The notes under the pieces were generated by a model. The model was given only the letters and a program-made list of their open reading frames with translations, searched no databases and was not told where the DNA came from. Shown here piece after piece: positions 26,281 to 35,717 of a stretch of DNA of 64,000 nt (its first letter is position 1; each line of letters opens with the position of its first letter). The DNA comes from Bacteroidales bacterium (GTDB lineage: Bacteria > Bacteroidota > Bacteroidia > Bacteroidales > Tenuifilaceae): contig JACABB010000005.1 of NCBI GenBank assembly GCA_013376985.1, forward strand, positions 61,717 to 125,716, written 5' to 3'. A program made the position numbers and the translations under genes.

Positions 26281-26910
26281 TTATTTTAAATAACCATCCT
26301 CCCTCAATGTTTTATAAATGCTGGCAATGTTTTCGGGGATGTTGAATTTAACGAGCCAATTGATATCTAAACCATTGCTAATGGCTGCTTTCATAATGTT
26401 GGGGTTTTTCCCAATAAGCTCACCGATGGCTTCAATATCTTCCTGAAACTCTATGTGCAGATCCTCGTGTTGCTTCTGTATGAGCATTAGAATTTTAAAA
26501 ACACGGGCAACGATATAGATTGATAATGTGTATGCAGCACCATACTTTTGCGAAGCAATACGATTGTTGTTATGCTGGAGCAGTAGACGCAGCATGAGGC
26601 AGTTCAAAACTATTTCGCCCAGCTTGTCTTTGGTGATGGATACATGCTCAGTTATTTTGCCGCTTATATCGCGAGCGTCCATAAGTAAGTATCCTGGGGA
26701 GTAATACCGTTCTGTAGCCAGCTGAATTTGTTCTATAATATGGGTTTTGAGCTGTTCACGTTTATCTTCCGCCGAATCGGTTTCCACTAGTTTAAAGCGA
26801 AGCTGGTTGGCAAGATGTAAATCATTCTTAAGTAATCTTAATATTAGCTTGTCTTTTTCATCGTTGGATAGCATTTGTAATGCTTTTTTGAGTTCTGGAT
26901 CGAAAATCAT
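26281..26910 (-). CDS. Unknown helical protein
   Basis: A 209-residue, almost entirely alpha-helical protein, with no signal peptide, membrane segment or catalytic motif that could be recognised. It opens with FDPELKKALQMLSNDEKDKLILRLL. The middle has a moderately hydrophobic stretch (YGAAYTLSIYIVARVFKILMLI). Base composition and strand match the Roco gene upstream of which it lies. I do not recognise a family. Codon use and clean length support a real gene. Confidence 0.65.
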   Translation of the reverse strand: MIFDPELKKALQMLSNDEKDKLILRLLKNDLHLANQLRFKLVETDSAEDKREQLKTHIIEQIQLATERYYSPGYLLMDARDISGKITEHVSITKDKLGEIVLNCLMLRLLLQHNNNRIASQKYGAAYTLSIYIVARVFKILMLIQKQHEDLHIEFQEDIEAIGELIGKNPNIMKAAISNGLDINWLVKFNIPENIASIYKTLREDGYLK

Positions 26911-27394
26911 GGGTGTATTTATTCTAGGGTGTTGAACAAAGATATATTATAAATTTCTTACGTGTTATACCTGCTCGATTTAAGTTTTGTTAAAGCCGCT
27001 TTTATGATCATAAACTTGTTGTGCACAAGTATGCTATCGCAAATTGCGATTATTTAGGAAGAATGGAGTTGTAGGGTTTACCTCCCCCAACCCCCTCCTA
27101 AAATAGGAGGGGAGACATCAAGTAATTTTATTTGTTGTGTTTGGGGTTTGGTTTTTAGGGTTTGCTATTGGAGATTGAGGTTCTACTATAAAACTATCGC
27201 GAATTGCGATATTAACCCCCGTAGCCCCACAGCCTCACAGCAACACACCACTGTCAACTATCAACTGTCAACTCTTTCACATTTCTAAACACCATTTAAC
27301 TTTTTTTAACTTGCAACAGGCGTATTAATTGTGAAATTTGCGGTTGTTAATTGTTAATAAAATAAAAAATAAACCGATATAACTATTTTGAACA
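26911..27394. other. Gap with two palindromes before moxR
   Basis: ATCGCAAATTGCGAT at 27036-27050 and ATCGCGAATTGCGAT at 27196-27210. A CAACTATCAACTGTCAACTC degenerate repeat lies at about 27246-27280. The region from 27300 to 27394 is AT-rich and probably holds the promoter of the moxR-bat operon; no element could be pinned down. Confidence 0.55.
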
Positions 27395-28396
27395 ATGAGC
27401 GAAATTAACACATTAAACATTAAGGAGTTAAACGAAAGAATTCGTCTTGAAAGTTCGTTTGTTGACATCATCAACATGGAAATGAACAAGGTGATTGTTG
27501 GACAAAAACACCTTGTTGAGTCGCTGATGATTGGTTTACTTGCCGATGGGCATATCCTACTTGAAGGTGTTCCGGGTTTGGCAAAAACTTTAGCAATTAA
27601 TACCCTTGCTAATACTATTGAAGCCAAGTTTAGCCGAATCCAATTCACTCCCGATTTGCTACCTGCCGACCTTATTGGTACGTTGGTTTACAGCCAAAAG
27701 AAAGAAGAGTTCGTAGTAAAGAAAGGACCTATTTTTACCAACTTTGTACTGGCCGATGAAATAAACCGCGCCCCTGCGAAAGTTCAAAGTGCTTTACTTG
27801 AAGCAATGCAGGAACGTCAGGTTACTATTGGCGAAGAAACCTATAAGCTCGAAGAGCCTTTCCTAGTACTTGCAACCCAAAACCCAATTGAGCAGGAGGG
27901 TACATACCCACTCCCAGAGGCGCAGGTAGACCGTTTTATGCTAAAGGTTAAAATTACTTACCCAAAGCAGGAGGAGGAAAAGCTCATCATGCGTCAGAAT
28001 ATTGCCAATACTTTCCCAAAAGCAAGTAAAGTCTTAAAAACTGACGACATAATCAAAGCCCGTAGCGTTGTACGCGAGGTTTATATGGATGAAAAAATTG
28101 AGAAGTATATCCTCGATATCGTATTTGCTACCAGATTCCCAAAACAGTTTAAGCTCGAGAAGTTTGAGAATATGATTAGCTACGGTGCTTCGCCAAGGGC
28201 AAGTATCAACCTAGCATTAGCATCAAAAGCATTTGCATTTATCAAACGCCGTGGGTATGTTATTCCAGAGGATATCCGTTCGGTTTGCCATGATGTACTT
28301 CGTCATCGTATCGGTTTAACCTACGAGGCCGAGGCTGAGAATATCACAACCGAAGATATTATCTCCGAAATACTCAATACTGTTGAAGTACCATAA
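27395..28396 (+). CDS. moxR: MoxR-type AAA+ ATPase
   Basis: A 333-residue AAA+ chaperone-like ATPase. Walker A GVPGLAKT at 58-65, Walker B LADEINRAP, and sensor motifs around ATQNPIEQEGTYPLPEAQVDRF. MoxR proteins are thought to help fold or assemble partner complexes, often VWA-domain proteins. This one heads the bat operon, with a 6-base gap to the next gene. Confidence 0.95.
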   Translation: MSEINTLNIKELNERIRLESSFVDIINMEMNKVIVGQKHLVESLMIGLLADGHILLEGVPGLAKTLAINTLANTIEAKFSRIQFTPDLLPADLIGTLVYSQKKEEFVVKKGPIFTNFVLADEINRAPAKVQSALLEAMQERQVTIGEETYKLEEPFLVLATQNPIEQEGTYPLPEAQVDRFMLKVKITYPKQEEEKLIMRQNIANTFPKASKVLKTDDIIKARSVVREVYMDEKIEKYILDIVFATRFPKQFKLEKFENMISYGASPRASINLALASKAFAFIKRRGYVIPEDIRSVCHDVLRHRIGLTYEAEAENITTEDIISEILNTVEVP

Positions 28397-28402
28397 ACCA
28401 TA

Positions 28403-28822
28403 ATGACAACTCTTTATCGGAAAATAATCCTCTTATTAACGGTAAGTTTTATCCTTGTTCAGGGTTATTCTCAAAACTTTATAGGTCAAAATAAAGAGGA
28501 TATCCGAAAGAACACAAAGGCAGCTTACCCTGGATTTGTATTCGATAAAGAGGTTGTAAATGGTAAGAAAAGTTTCATTAAGTATGTGAATACCTTCGAG
28601 GAGCAAACAATCCTTTTTATACTAGATGAGAAAGGGGTTTGCACCTCAACCGCTAGGATGTACAACACATGGCTTTTAAATCAAGTAATTACAGAACTTG
28701 ATTCGAAATACAAAAAAAAGAACTCAACTACATGGATAGAGTACAGCAACGGTAAGGTGTTCGAAAAAACTTTGAAAAAAGGAAACTGGTTTATTACAGT
28801 AATTACTCGTCCAAAAAAATAA
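28403..28822 (+). CDS. Small secreted protein of the moxR-bat operon
   Basis: A 139-residue protein with a signal peptide (cut near QGYSQ) and a mixed alpha/beta body: FIGQNKEDIRKN, then FLFILDEKGVCTST-type and TTWIEYSNGKVFEK segments. No recognised domain. Tight spacing on both sides (6 and 15 bases) makes it an operon member. Function unknown; probably periplasmic. Confidence 0.75.
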   Translation: MTTLYRKIILLLTVSFILVQGYSQNFIGQNKEDIRKNTKAAYPGFVFDKEVVNGKKSFIKYVNTFEEQTILFILDEKGVCTSTARMYNTWLLNQVITELDSKYKKKNSTTWIEYSNGKVFEKTLKKGNWFITVITRPKK

Positions 28823-28837
28823 AAAGTAATCGGTAAT

Positions 28838-29725
28838 ATGGAAGCCACCGAATTATTAAAGAAGGTACGAAAAATTGAGATAAAAACTCGCGGACTATCC
28901 AAGCATATATTCGCAGGTCAATACCATAGCGCATTCAAAGGCAAAGGTATGGCGTTTAGCGAGGTTAGGGAGTATCTGTATGGCGATGATATCCGCTCTA
29001 TCGATTGGAATGTTACCGCCCGTTTTAACCACCCATATATTAAGGTATTTGAAGAGGAGCGCGAGCTAACCGTTATGCTTTTAATAGATGTTAGCGGCTC
29101 CAGAATGTTTGGTTCAACCACAACCCTTAAGAAAAATCTTATTGCTGAGATTTCCGCCGTGCTTGCATTCTCGGCCATTCAGAATAACGATAAAATTGGT
29201 GCAATCCTTTTTAGCGATAGGGTTGAGAAATTTATCCCTCCACAAAAGGGAAAAACTCATATTCTAAGAATTATCAGAGAACTTATTGAGTATGAGCCTA
29301 AAAATCAGGAAACCAATATTTCTGAGGCATTGCGTTACCTTACCAATGCTATTAAAAAGCGTTGTACAGCGTTTATCCTTAGCGATTTTATTGATTTAGA
29401 GGCAGATTCATCAAACCCTCGTTTTAACGATGCTTTAACAATAGCAAACAATAAGCACGATGTGGTTGGCATACGGGTTTACGATAAGCGCGAAACCGAG
29501 ATGCCATCGGTTGGGCTTATTAAACTTAAAGATGCAGAAAGCGACACCTATAAATGGGTTGATACATCTAGCTCAGCAACCAGAAGGGTTTATGCTGAAT
29601 GGTGGAATAAAACAAGCGCAAACCTTAAAACGGTATTCTCAAGGTGTAAGGTTGACTGGGTTTCAATCAGCACCGACGAGGACTATGTTAAACCTCTAAT
29701 TCTACTTTTTAAGCATAGAGGCTAA
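28838..29725 (+). CDS. DUF58 protein of the bat operon
   Basis: A 295-residue protein. RGLSKHIFAGQYHSAFKG near residue 20 and GDDIRSIDWNVTAR mark the DUF58 family. A VWA-like fold follows with a MIDAS-type DVSGSRMFG. Cytosolic. DUF58 proteins are regularly encoded just after MoxR and are likely its partners. Confidence 0.92.
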   Translation: MEATELLKKVRKIEIKTRGLSKHIFAGQYHSAFKGKGMAFSEVREYLYGDDIRSIDWNVTARFNHPYIKVFEEERELTVMLLIDVSGSRMFGSTTTLKKNLIAEISAVLAFSAIQNNDKIGAILFSDRVEKFIPPQKGKTHILRIIRELIEYEPKNQETNISEALRYLTNAIKKRCTAFILSDFIDLEADSSNPRFNDALTIANNKHDVVGIRVYDKRETEMPSVGLIKLKDAESDTYKWVDTSSSATRRVYAEWWNKTSANLKTVFSRCKVDWVSISTDEDYVKPLILLFKHRG

Positions 29726-29737
29726 TACAAATTTACT

Positions 29738-30775
29738 ATGAAGACTCGATTAATACTAATATTACTCATCCTAGGCACACATTCATTTGCTCAGCAAGCC
29801 GATACTGATTCTAAATATTCAGTAAGAACAAAGCTTACTAAGGATTCAATCCGTTTAGGCGATAGGGTTGGGCTAACCATATCTGTTCTTGTTCCAGAAT
29901 CGTGTAAGGTTAGCTTTCCTCCAGTAAGTGACTCTTTAATGAAAGGAGTAGAATTGGTTAAAAAACCAATTATCGAAACGGCTAAGCTAAAGGATCATAA
30001 GGTTGAGCAGATAATGAAGATGCTTATCACCTCATTCGATAGTGGTAGCTATCAGCTCCCAGAACTTAAAATTGCTGTAACCGATGGGGCAAAAACTGAT
30101 ACTGTGCTTTCAAACCCTTTAACATTTATTGTAAACTCAATACCTCGCAATAAAGCAGTTAAAGATATTTATGATATAAAAGCACCTATCGAAGAGCCCA
30201 TCACTTTTAAGGAAGCTGCTCCTTGGGCTTTTGGAGGATTGCTTTTTGTTGGGTTGCTGGTTTTGCTTATTATCTATTTGAAGAGAAGAAAGTTGAATCA
30301 ACCTTTCAGTTTTATTCAAAAACCTGTGGATCCTCCACATGTTATTGCCCTCAGAGAGCTTGAAAAGATTAAGGAAGAGAAACTCTGGGTAACTGATAAT
30401 CACAAGCACTACTACACCAAATTGGTTGATGTACTGCGGGTTTATATCGAGGGTAGATATAATGTAAATGCAATGGAGCAAACAACCGATGAGATTCTTA
30501 TCGGTTTAAAACAAGCGGATTTCCCAATTGATGAGCTCTACAACCAACTACAGGAACTACTATTCCTTGCCGATTTGGTTAAGTTTGCAAAGTATACACC
30601 CTTTGTCTCTGAAAATGAGCAGAATTTGAAATTTGCTTTTGACTTTGTTGATAAAACAAAGCCTATTGTTGAGGCAAAACCTTTAAACGATGCTGAAAAT
30701 GCTGAGACAAAGGAAGTGTCAGAGGAAGAAACAAAAGAAGTATTACAAGAACAGGAAAATAAAATGCTAAATTAG
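29738..30775 (+). CDS. BatD/DUF4381-like single-pass membrane protein
   Basis: A 345-residue protein. Signal peptide 1-19, a periplasmic beta-sandwich (about 20-140), one membrane helix at about 160-182, then a cytosolic helical region of about 120 residues (ALRELEKIKEEKLW, HKHYYTKLVDVLRVYIEGRY) as in the DUF4381 and BatD C-terminal parts. It ends in an acidic tail. It starts 12 bases after the DUF58 gene and stops 2 bases before batA. Confidence 0.8.
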   Translation: MKTRLILILLILGTHSFAQQADTDSKYSVRTKLTKDSIRLGDRVGLTISVLVPESCKVSFPPVSDSLMKGVELVKKPIIETAKLKDHKVEQIMKMLITSFDSGSYQLPELKIAVTDGAKTDTVLSNPLTFIVNSIPRNKAVKDIYDIKAPIEEPITFKEAAPWAFGGLLFVGLLVLLIIYLKRRKLNQPFSFIQKPVDPPHVIALRELEKIKEEKLWVTDNHKHYYTKLVDVLRVYIEGRYNVNAMEQTTDEILIGLKQADFPIDELYNQLQELLFLADLVKFAKYTPFVSENEQNLKFAFDFVDKTKPIVEAKPLNDAENAETKEVSEEETKEVLQEQENKMLN

Positions 30776-30777
30776 AA

Positions 30778-31770
30778 ATGAGCCAATTTGTATTTGCACA
30801 TCCAAAATTCTTTTACCTGCTTTTGCTAATACCAGCAATGGTTGCATGGTATATATTTCGACAGAAAGATTCTAAGGCTAGTTTGCAAATATCAACTTTA
30901 CAAAGTTTTGCAAAATCACCTGTATCAATAAAAGTTTATCTAAGGCATATTCTATTTGCACTAAGGGTTATTGTTATCACCCTAATTATTATAGTTTTAG
31001 CACGCCCACAATCTACCAATACATGGAAGAATGTTACAACCGAAGGAATAGATATAATCCTTGCAATAGACGTTTCGGGAAGTATGCTTGCTCGAGATTT
31101 CACACCTGATCGTTTAGAGGCTGCAAAGGAGATTGGGATTAAATTTATCAGCGGACGCCAGACCGATAGGATGGGTTTGGTAGTATTCTCGGGAGAAAGT
31201 TTTACTCTTTGCCCTCTCACAACCGATCACGCATCGCTTATTAATATGTTCAAGGATATCAAAATGGGAATTCTTGAGGATGGAACGGCTATTGGATCTG
31301 GCTTAGCAACAGCAATTTCGAGATTAAAGGATAGCAATGCTTTAAGCCGTGTGGTTATTCTACTAACCGATGGTGTGAATAATAGGGGAGAGATAGCACC
31401 CTTAACCGCTGCCGAAATAGCTAAAAGTTATGGGGTAAGGGTTTACCCAGTTGGAATTGGATCGATTGGAACAGCACCATACCCCGTTCAAACTCCATTT
31501 GGAGTACAGTATCAGAACATGGAGGTTAAGATTGATGAGGAGGTACTCCAGCAAATTGCTGAGATGACAGGTGGAAAATACTTTAGGGCAACAAATAATA
31601 AAGCCTTAGAGCAGGTTTATTCTGAGATTGATAAGCTGGAGCGTTCAAAAATAGCGGTTACTGAGTACAATAAGAGGGAGGAAAGATTTAGAATTTTTGG
31701 TTTAATTGCCTTGCTACTTATTGCATCGGAGTTTGTATTGCGGTCAACCATATTTAGGAGTATTCCTTAG
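30778..31770 (+). CDS. batA: BatA: VWA-domain membrane protein
   Basis: A 330-residue protein with two N-terminal membrane helices (about 8-26 and 57-76), a VWA domain with MIDAS DVSGS at 98-102, and a C-terminal membrane helix (about 307-325). It is part of the Bacteroides aerotolerance (Bat) system linked to survival of oxygen stress; its molecular job is not settled. A 277-base palindromic gap separates it from batB. Confidence 0.92.
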   Translation: MSQFVFAHPKFFYLLLLIPAMVAWYIFRQKDSKASLQISTLQSFAKSPVSIKVYLRHILFALRVIVITLIIIVLARPQSTNTWKNVTTEGIDIILAIDVSGSMLARDFTPDRLEAAKEIGIKFISGRQTDRMGLVVFSGESFTLCPLTTDHASLINMFKDIKMGILEDGTAIGSGLATAISRLKDSNALSRVVILLTDGVNNRGEIAPLTAAEIAKSYGVRVYPVGIGSIGTAPYPVQTPFGVQYQNMEVKIDEEVLQQIAEMTGGKYFRATNNKALEQVYSEIDKLERSKIAVTEYNKREERFRIFGLIALLLIASEFVLRSTIFRSIP

Positions 31771-32047
31771 GAGAAGTTGAAAGTTGAAAGTTTGGAGATT
31801 ATTATATTGATAAACTAAAAAACTGTATAAGTTTAGAAAAACATGATAAATGGCTTTAAATTATAGGTTCTGAATTGCCGAATTGCCGTTGACTTTAGTC
31901 AACGGAATAGAATTTATGCAATAAATGGGCTTCAGCCCCATTGGTAATTGAGTAATGTGGCTAAAGCCAAATGTATTTATCAGTTTAACCGTTGGCTAAA
32001 GCCAACAGAAATAAAAAATTAAACAGTTTATAATAAACTAAAGAGTT
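31771..32047. repeat. Palindromic element inside the bat operon
   Basis: Stems CCGTTGACTTTAGTCAACGG (31886-31905), GGGCTTCAGCCCC near 31927, GGCTAAAGCC near 31960 and GTTGGCTAAAGCCAAC near 31992. The palindromes fill most of the batA-batB gap. No gene. May act on mRNA decay or partial termination within the operon. Confidence 0.65.
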
Positions 32048-33091
32048 ATGTTTAGATTTTCGCATCCAGAATATTTATACTTTTTGTCCCTAATACCTAT
32101 TATTATTGGGTTATTTTGGTTTGCTACAATTTTACAAAAACGAGCAATCAACCGTTTTGGTAATCTCGATATTTTAAAACAGCTTATGCCAGAAATGTCC
32201 TTTAAAAGGGGTTGGTTAAAAACTATAATTTTTACTGTTGCCATTACTTTAATAATAGTAGGAATGGCTGGACCTCAGTTCGGTTCCAAATTAACAGAGG
32301 TTAAGCGTAAAGGCATTGAGCTAATAATAGCCCTTGATGTATCAAATAGCATGATGGCGGAGGACATTCAACCAAATAGGTTGGAGCGAGCAAAGCAGGC
32401 AATCTCTCGATTAGTTGATAAACTATCCGATGATAGGCTTGGTTTAATTGTATTTGCTGGCGATGCCTACATACAATTGCCAATAACCAACGATTATATA
32501 TCGGCTAAGATGTTCCTTTCATCCATCAACCCAGGGGTTGTACCAAAACAAGGAACAGCAATAGGCTCTGCCATTAATTTGGCAGCAAGTTCATTTAGCC
32601 CGCAAAGCGAAACGAGTAAGGTTATTGTTGTTCTATCCGATGGTGAAAATCATGAGGATGACCCAGTTGAAGCAGCAAAAAAAGCTGCGGATCAGGGGAT
32701 ATACGTTTATGCAATTGGGATTGGATCGCCGCAAGGAGCACCAATTCCTTCATCTTCATCGTCCGATCCCCAACATTCGTTTTGGAAGGATAAGGATGGT
32801 AATGTAGTAGTATCCAAACTCGATGAGGAAACCCTTTCAAAAGTTGCTGTAGCCGGAAATGGTAAATATATTCGTGCAACAAACGCTCAGTTTGGCCTAC
32901 TTCCTCTGTTCGATGATATTAATAAGATGCAGAAGACCGAGATGAAGGAGAAGATATATTCGGAGTACGATGATCAATTTCAGTATCTTTTTGCAATAGC
33001 ATTTTTATTGTTATTGCTTGATTTTCTGATACTTGAAAGAAAAAATAAATGGTTAACCAAACTAAATCTATTTGGTGTTAATAGGAGGTAA
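32048..33091 (+). CDS. batB: BatB: VWA-domain membrane protein
   Basis: A 347-residue paralogue of BatA with the same plan: two N-terminal helices, VWA domain with MIDAS DVSNS at 97-101, C-terminal helix at about 315-335. A Ser/Pro-rich loop (about residues 237-243) interrupts the VWA fold. It is followed 5 bases later by batC. Confidence 0.92.
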   Translation: MFRFSHPEYLYFLSLIPIIIGLFWFATILQKRAINRFGNLDILKQLMPEMSFKRGWLKTIIFTVAITLIIVGMAGPQFGSKLTEVKRKGIELIIALDVSNSMMAEDIQPNRLERAKQAISRLVDKLSDDRLGLIVFAGDAYIQLPITNDYISAKMFLSSINPGVVPKQGTAIGSAINLAASSFSPQSETSKVIVVLSDGENHEDDPVEAAKKAADQGIYVYAIGIGSPQGAPIPSSSSSDPQHSFWKDKDGNVVVSKLDEETLSKVAVAGNGKYIRATNAQFGLLPLFDDINKMQKTEMKEKIYSEYDDQFQYLFAIAFLLLLLDFLILERKNKWLTKLNLFGVNRR

Positions 33092-33096
33092 ATACA

Positions 33097-33822
33097 ATGA
33101 GAACATTAGCACTTACTTTAGTATCCATAGTATTAACAGCGTTTTTAGCAAATGCTCAAACGGAGAAAAAATCTATCCGTCAGGGTAACCGTGAGTTTAG
33201 TAAGAATGATTTTACAAGTTCTGAAATATCATACCGTAAGGCAATTGAAAAAAATCCATCATCGTTTAAAGCAAATTTTAACCTCGCAGATGCCCTCTAT
33301 AAGCAGGATAAACAGGAGGAAACAGTAAAACTGCTTGATGGATTATCTGGCGCAAACGTTAATGATGTTCAAAAATCTGGTGTGTATTACAATATGGGTA
33401 ATTCTTACTTAAAACAGAAGAAGTTAAAAGAGAGCATCGATTCATATAAAAAATCGTTACGTCTGAATCCAAACGATAATGAGGCTAAGTATAATCTGGC
33501 TGAAGCACAAAGAATGCTAAAGCAACAGCAGCAGAAGGACAAAAACGATAAGAACAAAGATAATAAGGATAACAAGGATAGTAAAGATAAGAATAAGGAT
33601 CAGGACAAGAAAGATCAAAAGGATAAGGACAATAAGGATAAGAATAAGCAGAATCAAGATCAAAAGGATAAAAATCAACCACAACCGCAGAAACAGAAAA
33701 TATCACAGGAAGATGCTCGCCGTATGCTTGAAGCCCTTCAGAATAATGAGAAACAAGTACAACAAAAATTGAGAGAGCAGCAAGTAAAAGCTTCAAAGGT
33801 TAAGGTTGATAAAAATTGGTAA
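33097..33822 (+). CDS. batC: BatC: TPR protein with Lys/Asp-rich tail
   Basis: A 241-residue periplasmic protein: signal peptide (1-20), three TPR units at about 25-145, then about 55 residues made almost only of Lys, Asp, Asn and Gln (KDxNKD-type repeats, about 147-202), and a short helical end. The low-complexity stretch is repetitive at the DNA level too, so its length may vary. It belongs to the Bat complex. Confidence 0.9.
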   Translation: MRTLALTLVSIVLTAFLANAQTEKKSIRQGNREFSKNDFTSSEISYRKAIEKNPSSFKANFNLADALYKQDKQEETVKLLDGLSGANVNDVQKSGVYYNMGNSYLKQKKLKESIDSYKKSLRLNPNDNEAKYNLAEAQRMLKQQQQKDKNDKNKDNKDNKDSKDKNKDQDKKDQKDKDNKDKNKQNQDQKDKNQPQPQKQKISQEDARRMLEALQNNEKQVQQKLREQQVKASKVKVDKNW

Positions 33823-33842
33823 TGAGTTTACACATTTTTTAT

Positions 33843-35663
33843 ATGAAAAAGACAATTATTGTTTTGGGATTATTGTTACTCCGTTTTTTAACCTTTGCAC
33901 AAGAGGTTAAACTCGAAGTAAATGCACCAAGTATAGTTGCTGTTGGCGAACAGTTTCGGCTTACATACTCATTGAATAAACGACCTTCATCGTTTACTCC
34001 ACCCAATATTCAAAACTTTGAGGTACTAGCAGGGCCAAGTACTTCACAGAGTACAAGTATCGAAGTAATTAATGGTAGGGTAACCCAAAGCGAAAACATT
34101 TCATATACCTTTATTTTAGAGGCTACCAAAGAGGGTAAATTTACTATTGATCCTGCTAAAGCAGTTGTTTCAAACGAGGAGTTAAAATCTAATGCAATTA
34201 ATATAGAGGTTGTTAAGCAAACAAATTCATCACAGCAACAGCAGCAAGGCCAGAATTCAAATCAACAGGAACAAGTTGAATCAAGGAATGATCTTCCTTC
34301 ATCTGATTTATTTGTAACCATTGAATTAAGTAGAAGTTCTGTATACCTTGGTGAACCTTTAGTTGCAACCCTAAAACTTTATACTACCATAAACATTGTG
34401 GGATTTAATGATATGAAGTTTCCTGCATTTAATGGGTTTTGGAGTCAGGAGCTTGAAACCCCAACGAATATAGAATTTAAGCGTGCTAATGTAAATGGTA
34501 AGTTATATAGTGCTGGTGTAATAAAAAAATATCTTCTATTTCCACAGAAAAATAGCAACCTTGAAATAGAACCATTTGAATTAGAGGTGCTTTATCAGCA
34601 GCGTACAAATCACGCCCAATCTATTTTTGATGACTTTTTCGGTTCGGTTGAAACGTATAAGAAAAAGTTGGTAAGCAAATCAATTTCAGTTGCGGTTAAG
34701 GATTTACCTGTAAATGCTCCTGAATCATTCAAGGGGGGAGTTGGTAGTTTCAAATTGGAACCTTCTATTGATAAAAATGTAGCCAAAACAAATGAAGCGA
34801 TTACTTTAAAACTCAAATTATCAGGAGTTGGGAATATTAAATTAATTGAATCGCCTAAAGTTGAATTCCCTTCGAGTTTTGAACTATTTGATCCAAAAAC
34901 AACAGATAAAATTACAAATAGCACCGAAGGTTCTACTGGTTATAAACTATTTGAGTATGTTGCAATTCCAAGAACTCCTGGCGATTTTACTATTCCACCA
35001 ATTGTGTTTACGTACTTCGATCCTTCCAAAGGTCAGTATGTAACAACTAAATCATCGGAATTTAATATTAAGGTAACTTCTGATGGTGCTACCACGAGTG
35101 CTGTTTCGGGATTTGGGTATGGCAAAGAGGATATTAAATTTATTGGTAAGGATATTCGATTTATTAAAACCTCAAAACTGAGTGAGAAGCCTTTTTCAGG
35201 ATATTTCATTGGTTCATTTATGTTTTTCTTCACAATTATATTCTTGTTGTTAAGCTTTGGTGCTCTTATGTATTTTATGAATAAGCATAAGAAGGAGATG
35301 TCTGATATTATGCTGATTAAAAATAAGAAAGCTAATAAGGTTGCACGTAAACGTTTGCAGGTTGCAGAATCGCACCTTAAAGAAAATAGAAGAGAGCCTT
35401 TCTTTGAGGAGATTCACAAGGCAATGTGGGGCTATCTTTCCGATAAGCTTAGCATTCCAGTATCAAACCTAACAAGTGATAATGCCCGTATTGAGTTGAA
35501 ATTAAAGAATATAGAGGATAATGATGTTGAGGAGTTTATGCGAATTATCTCAGTATGTGAGTATGCTCGTTTTGCTCCAGCTACTGACAACTCGGAAATG
35601 AGTTTGCTTTACAATAGCGCACACCAGCTGATTTCTAAACTTGAACAGATTATTAAAAGATGA
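33843..35663 (+). CDS. batD: BatD: membrane-anchored oxygen-tolerance protein
   Basis: A 606-residue protein from the ATG at 33843, which starts the signal peptide (MKKTIIVLGLLLL); an earlier in-frame ATG at 33816 would overlap batC and spoil it. Several periplasmic beta-sandwich repeats, a Gln-rich linker near residue 135, a membrane helix at about 455-478, and a cytosolic helical domain (KRLQVAESHLKENRREPFFEEIHKAMWGYL). Typical BatD length and order. Confidence 0.92.
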   Translation: MKKTIIVLGLLLLRFLTFAQEVKLEVNAPSIVAVGEQFRLTYSLNKRPSSFTPPNIQNFEVLAGPSTSQSTSIEVINGRVTQSENISYTFILEATKEGKFTIDPAKAVVSNEELKSNAINIEVVKQTNSSQQQQQGQNSNQQEQVESRNDLPSSDLFVTIELSRSSVYLGEPLVATLKLYTTINIVGFNDMKFPAFNGFWSQELETPTNIEFKRANVNGKLYSAGVIKKYLLFPQKNSNLEIEPFELEVLYQQRTNHAQSIFDDFFGSVETYKKKLVSKSISVAVKDLPVNAPESFKGGVGSFKLEPSIDKNVAKTNEAITLKLKLSGVGNIKLIESPKVEFPSSFELFDPKTTDKITNSTEGSTGYKLFEYVAIPRTPGDFTIPPIVFTYFDPSKGQYVTTKSSEFNIKVTSDGATTSAVSGFGYGKEDIKFIGKDIRFIKTSKLSEKPFSGYFIGSFMFFFTIIFLLLSFGALMYFMNKHKKEMSDIMLIKNKKANKVARKRLQVAESHLKENRREPFFEEIHKAMWGYLSDKLSIPVSNLTSDNARIELKLKNIEDNDVEEFMRIISVCEYARFAPATDNSEMSLLYNSAHQLISKLEQIIKR

Positions 35664-35717
35664 GAAAGTGTGAAACTGTATTTTCATTTTTAATTATACA
35701 TTTTTAATTTATAAGCT

